Assembly (NCBI RefSeq): GCF_005771675.1
Contig: NZ_VAJM01000005.1
Span: 124,001 to 188,000, forward strand
Origin: Hymenobacter jeollabukensis
Lineage (GTDB): Bacteria > Bacteroidota > Bacteroidia > Cytophagales > Hymenobacteraceae
DNA: 64,000 nt
Direction of reading: 5' to 3'
This document shows positions 39,617 to 47,250 of the stretch, in pieces. The notes beneath the pieces were generated by a model. It had not been told where the DNA came from. It saw only the letters and a program-made list of their open reading frames with translations, and searched no databases. Position 1 is the first letter of the stretch, and each line of letters starts with the position of its first letter. Position numbers and translations under genes: made by a program.

Positions 39617-40909
39617 ATGCGCTACGGCTCCATCTCGCCCGACCTCTTCACCCACAACCGCCGCAACTTCGAGCGGCAGCTGCTGCCCGGCTCCCTGGCC
39701 ATCTTCCACTCGAACGACGTGATGCCGACCAACGCCGACGGCACCATGGCCTTTCGCCAGAACAACGACCTGTTCTACCTCTCAGGGGTCGACCAGGAGG
39801 AAAGCATCCTCGTCATCTTCCCCGACGCGAAGCTGCCCCAGTACCGCGAAATCCTGTTTTTGAAGGAAACCAGCGAGCATATTCTCATCTGGGAAGGCTA
39901 CAAGCTCACCAAGCCGCAGGCCCGCGAGCAGTCCGGCATCCAGACCATCATGTGGCTCGACAGCTTCAAATCGGTGCTGCCCGCGCTGATGAACGAGGCC
40001 GAGCACGTGTACCTGAACGCCAACGAGCACATCCGCGCCGTGGTGGAGGTGCAGACCCGCGACGCCCGCTTCCTCCAGGAAATCCGCCAGCAGTATCCGC
40101 TGCACGACTACAAGCGCGCCGCGCCCATCATGCACCACCTGCGTGCCATCAAGCACCCGGAGGAAATCCGGCTGATGCGCAAGGCCTGCGAAATCACCGG
40201 CAATGCCTTCCGCCGCCTGCTGGGCTTCGTGAAGCCGGGCGTGATGGAATATGAAATCGAGGCCGAAATCGTGCACGAGTTCATCCGCAGCGGCTCGCGC
40301 GGTCCGGCCTACGGCAGCATCATCGCCTCGGGCGAAAACGCCAACGTGCTGCACTACGTGAGCAACGACCGGGAGTGCAAGGACGGCGACGTCATCCTGC
40401 TCGACTTCGGCGCCGAGTACGCCAACTACGCCGCCGACCTCTCGCGCAGCATTCCCGTCAACGGCAAGTTCACCAAGCGCCAGCGCGAGGTGTACGACGC
40501 GGTGCTGCGCGTGATGCAGTACGCCAAGTCGCAGCTGGTGGCCGGCAACAACATCGAGGAATACCACGCCGGCGTGGGCCGCTTCATGGAAGAGCAGCTC
40601 ATCGGCCTCGGGCTGCTGAGCCAGGGCGACGTGAACAACCAGGACCCCGCCGCCCCGCTCTACAAGAAGTACTTCATGCACGGCACCTCGCACTACCTCG
40701 GCCTCGACGTGCACGACGTGGGCGCCAAGTACCGCACCTTCGAGCCGGGCATGGTCTACACCGTCGAGCCGGGCATCTACATCCGCGAGGAAGGCCTGGG
40801 CATCCGCCTGGAAAATGATGTGGTCATCACCCGCTCGCAGTGCGAGGACCTGATGGCCGACATTCCGCTGGAAGCCGACGACATCGAGCGGCTGATGGCC
40901 CGCGGCTAA
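39617..40909 (+). CDS. Xaa-Pro aminopeptidase (M24B, aminopeptidase P)
   Basis: 430-residue metallopeptidase that removes N-terminal residues preceding proline. The N-terminal creatinase-like domain (FHSNDVMPTNADGTMAF, LFYLSGVDQEES) is followed by the pita-bread catalytic domain. The dinuclear metal ligands are visible: D263 and D274 (LLDFGAEYANYAADLSRS), the histidine in HGTSHYLGLDVHD, and the glutamates in VYTVEPGIYI and GIRLENDVV. It is cytoplasmic and of normal length. ATG 39617 begins MRYGSISPDLF; TATCTTTC at 39599-39606 lies very close upstream, which would give a nearly leaderless mRNA. Confidence 0.95.
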   Translation: MRYGSISPDLFTHNRRNFERQLLPGSLAIFHSNDVMPTNADGTMAFRQNNDLFYLSGVDQEESILVIFPDAKLPQYREILFLKETSEHILIWEGYKLTKPQAREQSGIQTIMWLDSFKSVLPALMNEAEHVYLNANEHIRAVVEVQTRDARFLQEIRQQYPLHDYKRAAPIMHHLRAIKHPEEIRLMRKACEITGNAFRRLLGFVKPGVMEYEIEAEIVHEFIRSGSRGPAYGSIIASGENANVLHYVSNDRECKDGDVILLDFGAEYANYAADLSRSIPVNGKFTKRQREVYDAVLRVMQYAKSQLVAGNNIEEYHAGVGRFMEEQLIGLGLLSQGDVNNQDPAAPLYKKYFMHGTSHYLGLDVHDVGAKYRTFEPGMVYTVEPGIYIREEGLGIRLENDVVITRSQCEDLMADIPLEADDIERLMARG

Positions 40910-40932
40910 GCGCCGCTCGGGTGTCTGCTGCC

Positions 40933-40976
40933 AAGCCGGGCTGCTTTCCTCGCGGGGAAGGCGGCCCGGCTTTTTT
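40933..40976 (+). terminator. Rho-independent terminator
   Basis: The stem AAGCCGGGC/GCCCGGCTT (40933-40941 with 40964-40972), an inner TTTCC/GGGAA pair and six T follow the peptidase gene. Confidence 0.85.
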
Positions 40977-41170
40977 GGTTTTGCTGGACAATGCTGAGTT
41001 GGTTGCGTTATGGGTTGACGATCTGTGATTTATCTGTAAGGCGCCGATTGAAACTTGCGTTTTAATACAACTTGAAGGCCGTAGCGAGGGTATAGGCAGG
41101 CATTAATGCGTGGTGCCGGGCGGCTTGCCGGCCGCACCATTCTGCTCTGTTCAACCTAACCGTTTCCTCT

Positions 41171-42640
41171 ATGAAACACCTCGTAACCCCTGTTGTCCTG
41201 GGTCTGGCGCTGTTGGCGGCCACCCCACGCGGACACGCGCAAACCGCCGACAAAAAATGGGGTATTGGCCTGAATGGCAGCGCTTTTCAGTACAAGGGCA
41301 ACCTCGGCTCCAATTACTGGCAGCTCAAGGACAGCCAGTACGGTCCGGGCATTTCCATTAACCGCTACCTCTCCTCCGGCCTCGACCTGGGGCTGCACGC
41401 CAACTACGTGGAGTTGAAGGGCAGCCGCTTCACCACGGTAATGGCTCCAACGGCTTTTAACACCAATGTGGTGAACGTGAACCTGGGCCTCAAGCTCAAG
41501 CTCAACAACGGCTGGGCCCTGAAGGAAGACGCCGTGGTGCAGCCCTACCTGCTGGCCGCCCCGGGCTGGACCTATACCAGCCGCGAAGGCACGTTCAACG
41601 GCACGCGCACCGACGAGGACAAGAGCTACTTCGACCTGTTCGGGGCGGCGGGCATCAACTTCCGCCTCGGCGAGACGGTGGGCCTCTTCATCCAGACCGG
41701 GCAGCACATTCCGCTCAACGCCAACCTCGACGGCGACCCGACCCGCGACGACAACAAGTGGGACGACCGGTTTCTGCAGCACACCGTGGGCCTGAACATC
41801 AGCCTCGGCAAAGCCAAGGACACCGACGGCGACGGGGTGCCCGACCGCAAAGACAAGTGCCCGAACACGCCCGCCGGCGTGGCCGTGGACGCCAACGGCT
41901 GCCCGCTCGACGGCGACAAGGACGGCGTGGCCGACTACCAGGACAAGTGCCCCACCGAAGCCGGCAAGCCGGAGCTGCAGGGCTGCCCCGACCGTGACAA
42001 CGACGGCGTGGCCGACGGCGAAGACGACTGCCCCGACCAGCCTGGCACCGCCGCCCTGCGCGGCTGCCCCGATGCCGACGGTGACGGCGTAGCCGACAAA
42101 AACGACAAATGCCCGGACACCCCGCGCGGCACCCAGGTGGATGCCAACGGCTGCCCGCTCGACTCGGACGGTGACGGCGTGCCCGATGCCCAGGACCGCT
42201 GCCCCAACACCCCGGCCGGTGCCAAGGTCAACGCCCTCGGCTGCCCGGAAATCCCGGCCGAAATCCGCAAGCTGGAGCAGCCCGTACGCTTCCGCACCAA
42301 CAGCACCCAGATCCTGCCCTCTTCGTACCCGGCCCTCGACAAGATGGTGCAGGCCCTGCAGCAGCACCCCGAGTACGGTCTGCGCATCGTCGGCCACGCC
42401 GACTCGCGCGGCACCGAGGAGTACAACCAGGGCCTATCGGAGCGCCGCGCCGCCTCGGCCAAGCAGTACTTCACCGGCAAGGGCATCGACGCGGCTCGCA
42501 TCCCGACCCTGGGCATGGGCGAATCGGCCCCGGCCGCGCCCAACTCCAACGCGGCCAACATGGCCAAGAACCGCCGCGTCGAGTTCCGCTTCGAGTTCTA
42601 CATCCCCGGCCAGGAAGGCGGCACCACGCCGCAGCCCTAG
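41171..42640 (+). CDS. OmpA-family outer-membrane protein with TSP3-type calcium repeats
   Basis: 489-residue protein. After a signal peptide (MKHLVTPVVLGLALLAA, near GHAQ) comes an N-terminal eight-strand-type barrel (about 25-215; WGIGLNGSAFQYKGNLGSNY, GLGLHANY-like strands). Five Asp-rich thrombospondin type 3 repeats follow (DTDGDGVPDRKDKCPNTPAG and variants, paired cysteines), expected to bind calcium. A C-terminal OmpA peptidoglycan-binding domain ends the protein (IVGHADSRGTEEYNQGLSER, MAKNRRVEFRFEF). It links the outer membrane to the wall. Isolated transcription unit with a terminator. Confidence 0.94.
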   Translation: MKHLVTPVVLGLALLAATPRGHAQTADKKWGIGLNGSAFQYKGNLGSNYWQLKDSQYGPGISINRYLSSGLDLGLHANYVELKGSRFTTVMAPTAFNTNVVNVNLGLKLKLNNGWALKEDAVVQPYLLAAPGWTYTSREGTFNGTRTDEDKSYFDLFGAAGINFRLGETVGLFIQTGQHIPLNANLDGDPTRDDNKWDDRFLQHTVGLNISLGKAKDTDGDGVPDRKDKCPNTPAGVAVDANGCPLDGDKDGVADYQDKCPTEAGKPELQGCPDRDNDGVADGEDDCPDQPGTAALRGCPDADGDGVADKNDKCPDTPRGTQVDANGCPLDSDGDGVPDAQDRCPNTPAGAKVNALGCPEIPAEIRKLEQPVRFRTNSTQILPSSYPALDKMVQALQQHPEYGLRIVGHADSRGTEEYNQGLSERRAASAKQYFTGKGIDAARIPTLGMGESAPAAPNSNAANMAKNRRVEFRFEFYIPGQEGGTTPQP

Positions 42641-42665
42641 CCCGGCCCCCTGCGCCTAGCGTGAT

Positions 42666-42701
42666 AAAGCGGCGTCCCGAGCTTCGGGGCGCCGCTTTTT
42701 G
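42666..42701 (+). terminator. Rho-independent terminator of TSP3/OmpA gene
   Basis: The stem AAAGCGGCG/CGCCGCTTT (42666-42674 with 42690-42698) holds an inner CCCGA/TCGGG hairpin and is followed by T. Confidence 0.85.
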
Positions 42702-42730
42702 TTGTCTTTGCAAACGCAACGGCCTCATAT

Positions 42731-42923
42731 CCGAACGTCATCCTGAGCAGAGCGAAGGACCTTCCTCGAACCCTGCACAAACGCCGAGACGCAGCCACCA
42801 ACGCCCGATTGTGCGGGCATAGTGGCTGCGTCTCGGCGTTGCTGGAAAAGCGTTGGCACTTCGTCGGCAGCGGCGGTGCAGGGTGCGAGGAAGGTCCTTC
42901 GCTCTGCTCAGGATGACGTTCGG
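42731..42923. repeat. Nested intergenic palindrome, GTCATCCTGAGC family
   Basis: Perfect 38-bp outer arms (42731-42768 with 42886-42923; core GTCATCCTGAGCAGAGCGAA) surround an 8-bp pair CCCTGCAC/GTGCAGGG and a second perfect 19-bp arm pair (42780-42798 with 42822-42840). It occupies the gap between the TSP3/OmpA and DUF4252 genes. Confidence 0.92.
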
Positions 42924-42950
42924 ATTTGCAGGCTATTAACGAGGCCTTGC

Positions 42951-42993
42951 CAAAACAAAAAAGCCCCGGCTGCCGAATAAGCAGCCGGGGCTT
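42951..42993 (-). terminator. Terminator of the DUF4252 gene
   Basis: Perfect 13-bp stem (42961-42973 with 42981-42993). On the minus strand it runs into TTTTGTTTTG, 22 nt after the DUF4252 stop. Confidence 0.88.
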
Positions 42994-43014
42994 CACGCAC
43001 GAAATGCCGGAATG

Positions 43015-43575
43015 CTACTTCGTGATTTCGCCCGAGAGGCCGGGCAGAATCTTCTGCAGCTGCTCCAGCTGGCTCTGGGTAAAGTCGCCGCTGATGGCCA
43101 GCATGATGAACGAGTCGGGCGCGTCGGTCTGGCGGCCGGTAGCCACCACTTCCTTGATTTTGTCGCCGGAGCGGCGCACGGCGTAGCGGTAGGCGGCGTT
43201 GCCGGCGCTGGCGTCCTTGGTCGGGATGGGTTCGTATCGCTCGTTGCGCAGCAGCCCGTCCACCTCGTTGAGCAGGCCGCGCTCCGTCAGGTCACGCGAG
43301 CTGGCCGAAGTGGGCGCAAAGGTGAGGGCCCGGATGCTGCGCACGTTGGTGAGGGCCTGCACGGCGCTGGCATCGGTCAGGTTACCGAGGCGGCCCAGCA
43401 GGATGCGGGTGAGGAAATCGGGCTGGAAGGTGGTGGCCCGGAAGCCGGAGCGGCCTTCGTACTTGCTGAAAAACTCGGCCACGGTGCGGGCGGGCTTTTC
43501 GGGGCCGGCGGCGCGGCAAGCGCCCAGCCACACCAGCACCAGCAAGGGCCAGAAACGGAGGAGTCGGAGGTTCAT
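43015..43575 (-). CDS. DUF4252 lipoprotein
   Basis: 186-residue lipoprotein: signal MNLRLLRFWPLLVLVWL with lipobox LGAC. The mature part matches the DUF4252 pattern of Bacteroidota: FFSKYEGRSGFRATTFQP, IRALTFAPTSAS and the ending DSFIMLAISGDFTQSQLEQL. DUF4252 proteins are often found near sigma-factor genes in this phylum, but no sigma factor is seen here. Function unknown. The start at 43575 begins the signal; longer frames reaching 44016 are not conserved-looking. It is 68 nt downstream of the 43644 gene on the same strand and may form an operon with it. Confidence 0.85.
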   Translation of the reverse strand: MNLRLLRFWPLLVLVWLGACRAAGPEKPARTVAEFFSKYEGRSGFRATTFQPDFLTRILLGRLGNLTDASAVQALTNVRSIRALTFAPTSASSRDLTERGLLNEVDGLLRNERYEPIPTKDASAGNAAYRYAVRRSGDKIKEVVATGRQTDAPDSFIMLAISGDFTQSQLEQLQKILPGLSGEITK

Positions 43576-43643
43576 AAGCAGGAAATGGTAGGTTTGGAAG
43601 CCCTGCTTACGCGCGTCCGGCGGCCGGGGATGTGCCCGCCGCC

Positions 43644-45170
43644 TCAGTCGAAGGCCACCACGTTCAGGAAGAACACCTGCCGCGCACTGCCGTGCTCGGG
43701 CCGCACGCGCTGGTAGCCGTAGGTGAGGAAGCGGCTGCCGTACCAGGGCAGCACGCCCTGCTGCTCGGTGTCCAGTGTCTTCTCGTGCTTGCCCTCGGCG
43801 TTGGTCTGGATGGGCGCCTCCAGGTCGTTGGGCGAGGTCGTGGTGCCGTCCACGATTTTGTAGCGGAGCTTGTCTTTGTCGAGGTAGGCCAGCACCAGGC
43901 GTTGGCCGTCGGCCAGGGGGCGCAGGCGCACGGTTTCGGTCAGCGTGTTCTGCTCCACGTTCTTGAGCACGAAGGTATTGTCCCAGAGCAGGGTGCCGTA
44001 GCGGTCGAAGCCGCACACCACGGCGTGGGTGGAGCGGTAGCCATCCAGGTTGCGCTGCGTCAGGTTGGATCGGTAGCTGTCGTAGTAGCGCGGGGCCATG
44101 CCCGACCAGCCGTAGTAGGAGTTGCCGGTGCGATACTGCGGGTAATACACCTCGCCCACCAGCACGTACCCGTCCCGGAAGGGAATCATGCGGTGGGTGA
44201 GGATGCGGTAGCGCAGGCGCAGTTCGCGGCCGGCGGCGCGCAGCTCGGCGCTGCGGGCACGCAGGCGGGCGGCGCGGCGCGGCTTCATGAAGTCGAAAAA
44301 GTGCTTGAGCACCGCGAAGTCGTAGAAGCGCAGCGGGGGGCGCAGGGCCGGGTCGCCGGGCAGATTGGAGGCAAACAGGCCCTGCGAGTAGCGCGGGTCG
44401 CGCAGGGTGTAGGTGCCCGCCACCAGGCGCTGCGTACTGTCGCCGGGGCTGAGCTGGGCCGTGATGAGCCCACGCCCGCTTTCGGCCTGAATGAAGCGCG
44501 AGGCCAGCAGCTGGCCCTGGGCCGAGAGCTGCTTGATCTGCAGCCGCGACAAAAAGCCGTTCGACTGGCTGACCACGTAGCCCGCGCGCTGGGTAGCCGA
44601 ATCGGGCAGGAAGGTGACTTCCGTTGGAATTGACTCGTACACGGCCGGCAGCAGGCGGAATTCCTCCTGGTCTACGTCGATGTGGAGCACCGTGAGGTGG
44701 CGCTGCACCTGCACCGTGGCGAAGAGCTTGCCGTCGAGCACCTCCAGGTCGTAGAGGTCCTCCACGGTTTTGGTGTCGAATAAGAATCCCTCCACCTCGC
44801 CCGTACGCAGATCCAGCCGAAACACCTGAAACTTAGAAGCTACATATTCCGACTCGAACAGGGCAAACGCGTAGGGCGCGGCGGCCGTGGCCTGCACCAG
44901 CCGGTACTCGCGGTCCACCTTCACCGGCAGGTTGCGCAGCGGGCGCAGGTCGCGGTCGAAGTGCTGAAAGCTGTATTCGGGGCGAAACGAGCTGCCGGCG
45001 GTGCTCTCGACGAAGACGGCCACGGTGGTATCAGCCAGCGGCAATACGCGCACGTCGCTGGTGCCCGGGTCGAGGGGCAGCTCCAGGCGGCGGGGCTGGG
45101 TAGGCGTGAGCTGGGCCCGCAACGCCAACGGACTCAGCAGGAGCAGCAGGAGCGTGGAAAGGCGGAGCAT
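43644..45170 (-). CDS. Large secreted protein, unknown (possible beta-propeller)
   Basis: 508-residue protein with a signal peptide (MLRLSTLLLLLLSPLALRAQ). The mature chain is beta-rich with repeated strand-turn patterns (VRVLPLADTTVAVFVEST, APYAFALFESEYVASKFQV, GLITAQLSPGDSTQRLVAG, TLRDPRYSQGLFASNLPG) and conserved-looking YxPQYRTGNSYYGW and VVCGFDRYGTLLWDNTF segments. The last recalls beta-propeller blades, so a surface or periplasmic propeller is possible (inference). The start at 45170 begins the signal, and the frame continuing to 45338 is ignored. Confidence 0.72.
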   Translation of the reverse strand: MLRLSTLLLLLLSPLALRAQLTPTQPRRLELPLDPGTSDVRVLPLADTTVAVFVESTAGSSFRPEYSFQHFDRDLRPLRNLPVKVDREYRLVQATAAAPYAFALFESEYVASKFQVFRLDLRTGEVEGFLFDTKTVEDLYDLEVLDGKLFATVQVQRHLTVLHIDVDQEEFRLLPAVYESIPTEVTFLPDSATQRAGYVVSQSNGFLSRLQIKQLSAQGQLLASRFIQAESGRGLITAQLSPGDSTQRLVAGTYTLRDPRYSQGLFASNLPGDPALRPPLRFYDFAVLKHFFDFMKPRRAARLRARSAELRAAGRELRLRYRILTHRMIPFRDGYVLVGEVYYPQYRTGNSYYGWSGMAPRYYDSYRSNLTQRNLDGYRSTHAVVCGFDRYGTLLWDNTFVLKNVEQNTLTETVRLRPLADGQRLVLAYLDKDKLRYKIVDGTTTSPNDLEAPIQTNAEGKHEKTLDTEQQGVLPWYGSRFLTYGYQRVRPEHGSARQVFFLNVVAFD

Positions 45171-45425
45171 GACGGTGGGAAAACGACGCGGGAGGCAGAT
45201 AGCTAAAATACGGCAAAACGGACCAAAAGCCGCACCGCCGCAACGGGAAGTACCTGCTGGATGCGCCAAGCGGCCAGACTCCATACGTGGCCCCGTTATT
45301 TCGAACGGCAGGAGCGGCCAGCAAGCCTGCACAACCATGTGTCAACGCGCCAGCGGGCTCCAAAACCAAACGACCGGCCCGCAGTGCTGCAAGCCGGCCG
45401 TCGAAAACATGTGAGCCGATTTTTT

Positions 45426-45833
45426 TTAGTGCCCGAGTGCCAGCACCACGTCGAATTCCTCCGGGGTGAGCGACATCACCGACAGCCGCGACTGACGCAG
45501 GAGTCCGATTTGCTGCAGGCGCGCATCGGCCTTGATGGCGGCCAACGGGACCGGGCGGGGCAGGCGCTGGTGCGGGGCCAGATCCACGGCTACCCAGGGG
45601 GAGCCGGCTTCGGCAGTACGGTCGGGAGCGGGGGCGCCCACCACCTGGGCCACGCCCACCACTTCTTTATCGGTCACGCTGTGGTACACCAGCACCAGGT
45701 CGCCGGGCTGCATGCGGGCTAGGCAGGCGCGGGCCTGGTGGTTGCGCACGCCGGTCCAGTCGGTGCGGCCGTCGCGCTCCAAATCGGCAAATGAGTAAGT
45801 GGAGGGTTCGGATTTAACGAGCCAAAAATTCAT
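45426..45833 (-). CDS. EVE-domain protein (PUA-like modified-base reader)
   Basis: 135-residue protein that is one EVE domain: MNFWLVKSEPSTYSFADLER at the start is diagnostic, followed by TDWTGVRNHQARACLARMQP, GDLVLVYHSV, VVGVAQVVG and SPWVAVDLAP, ending SRLSVMSLTPEEFDVVLALG. EVE domains are structurally related to SRA and YTH and are thought to read modified bases in DNA or RNA. Standalone EVE proteins are common in bacteria. No nuclease or methyltransferase is adjacent. It is complete for the family. Confidence 0.93.
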   Translation of the reverse strand: MNFWLVKSEPSTYSFADLERDGRTDWTGVRNHQARACLARMQPGDLVLVYHSVTDKEVVGVAQVVGAPAPDRTAEAGSPWVAVDLAPHQRLPRPVPLAAIKADARLQQIGLLRQSRLSVMSLTPEEFDVVLALGH

Positions 45834-45971
45834 GCCGCAAGCTAGGCAGGGAATCAGCGTGATGCTACCGGCCGTGGGCTGGGCGATAGAGCCGCCAAGT
45901 GCCTCTTCGGCAAACGCGGCAGTCGAAACCTGGCCGCCGCGTTTGCCGAAAAGGCGCCTAGGCTGCGGCTA

Positions 45972-46406
45972 CTAGTTGTTTTTCAATAAGATGTATACGC
46001 CTTTATCATTCACGCACAGCAGCGGCGCGTTGACATCAGCCTGCCGGGTTTCGCCGCCAGGCAGGCGGAACATGTTGCCCGTGATGGAAAAAGACGTGGA
46101 GCTGTGCACACAGTTGTTGATCTGCACATCTACCGACCAGTCGCGGTTGAAATGGTAACGGAACAAGTCGTTCGGGTAATCGGATACAAACGTGTTCTGT
46201 CCGTTGACCTCGCGGATGGTGGTGTGCTCCGGGGCTAGCATGAGGGTATCACCGTGGCGGATCTGTACCCAACTGCCGTGACCGGTCAATTTGGTGAAAG
46301 CGTCGTGGTCAAGTTGCGTATGGAGTAGGCTGGGCTCCACGTTTTCCTGCTTGCTACAGCCTGCCAGCAATGCAACTGCGGCTACGCATGTAATGATCCG
46401 ATTCAT
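45972..46406 (-). CDS. Small lipoprotein, unknown
   Basis: 144-residue lipoprotein (MNRIITCVAAVALLAGC, lipobox LAGC). The mature region appears beta-rich with two cysteines (NNCVHSS, PLLCVND) that could pair. Its content is more AT-rich than neighbours. I recognise no family. The start is defined by the signal. The 331-bp stretch upstream is AT-rich and without a supported gene. Confidence 0.65.
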   Translation of the reverse strand: MNRIITCVAAVALLAGCSKQENVEPSLLHTQLDHDAFTKLTGHGSWVQIRHGDTLMLAPEHTTIREVNGQNTFVSDYPNDLFRYHFNRDWSVDVQINNCVHSSTSFSITGNMFRLPGGETRQADVNAPLLCVNDKGVYILLKNN

Positions 46407-46438
46407 AATCCAAAAATTTGGTGAAAGATGAATGAGGT

Positions 46439-46474
46439 CTTCTCATAGGTAAGATTCAATTTTCTTATGAGAAG
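46439..46474. repeat. 9-bp inverted repeat in gene-free AT-rich stretch
   Basis: CTTCTCATA (46439-46447) pairs with TATGAGAAG (46466-46474) over an 18-nt loop, 33 nt upstream of the lipoprotein start at 46406 on the minus strand. It could be an operator or chance hairpin. The rest of 46475-46737 shows nothing recognisable; a 62-codon minus-strand frame there has no gene character. Confidence 0.45.
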
Positions 46475-46737
46475 TTGTACCAGTATAAAAAATATCTTTC
46501 CGCTACGAGGTCGGTGTAATGGCCGGCAATGGAGCAGAGCAAGCCTTTCCCCGTTCGGCACGGCAAGAATATACCGCAGAAGCTCATTGAGGTTGGGCTA
46601 TATTGCCACGGAACCCTAAGTGGAGAAAGACAAAGCCAGCAACGGCCGGGCAAGGGTAGAGGCAGAAGAATTAAGTCAGTAAATTAATACTTGCTTGCAC
46701 GTCTGAGAACTGAGAAATTGATGAGCTGCCTTTATTT

Positions 46738-47139
46738 CTATTTCCGGCGCACCTTCAGCAGGTTGTTGTCCAGTGAGACGATTTCCAGCAGGTAGGCCGG
46801 GTCCTGCTTGTCGTCGAGGGTGATGCGCAGGGTGTGCTCGTCCATCACCATCCACTGGCCCTTGCGGCCCTGCACGCCGTCGGTGGGGGCAATGTCGTAC
46901 TGCGTGAACAGGCCGTTCTGGTCGAAGGCCATGCCGGTGCGGCCGCGCGAGGGCGGAAAGTTGTAGGTGTTGGGGCGGTATACCAGCACGTCGCCCTGGT
47001 CTTCTTCGTGGGCGTGCAGCCAGGTGCGGGTGAGCAGGTTCAGCTGCTGTTGCTGCACGCTGGTGGCGGTGTCGGGGCGGCAGGTGCTGGCGAGCAGCAG
47101 GACGCTGCAGACGGCGAAAAGCAAGGCGGGGAGTCGCAT
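46738..47139 (-). CDS. Small lipocalin-like lipoprotein
   Basis: 133-residue lipoprotein with signal MRLPALLFAVCSVLLLA and lipobox ASTC. The mature sequence (LLTRTWLHAHEEDQGDVLVY, GMAFDQNGLFTQYDIAPTD, GQWMVMDEHTLRITLDD, YLLEIVSLDNNLLKVRRK) has the W-...-G-x-W pattern of Bacteroidota lipocalin-like proteins. Function unknown. A much longer frame reaching 48549 on this strand is an antisense shadow of the PolX gene; the signal peptide fixes the start at 47139. It is divergent from the PolX gene. Confidence 0.75.
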   Translation of the reverse strand: MRLPALLFAVCSVLLLASTCRPDTATSVQQQQLNLLTRTWLHAHEEDQGDVLVYRPNTYNFPPSRGRTGMAFDQNGLFTQYDIAPTDGVQGRKGQWMVMDEHTLRITLDDKQDPAYLLEIVSLDNNLLKVRRK

Positions 47140-47250
47140 GGGCCCTAACATACGCAAGCGGCGCGGCTTCGGGCGGAAGTTGCCGCCCGGCGCCGGCGCC
47201 CGCGCCGCGTTTTGCGTAGTAGCTTTACCGCCCCAAACCCCCGATTTGCC

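Noticed and set aside
35201-45833. Modification-dependent restriction system formed by SRA and EVE genes
   Set aside because: No nuclease, McrB-type GTPase or methyltransferase acting on DNA is encoded between or beside them.
46465-46653. 62-codon minus-strand open frame
   Set aside because: No signal, domain or promoter; lies in an AT-rich spacer.
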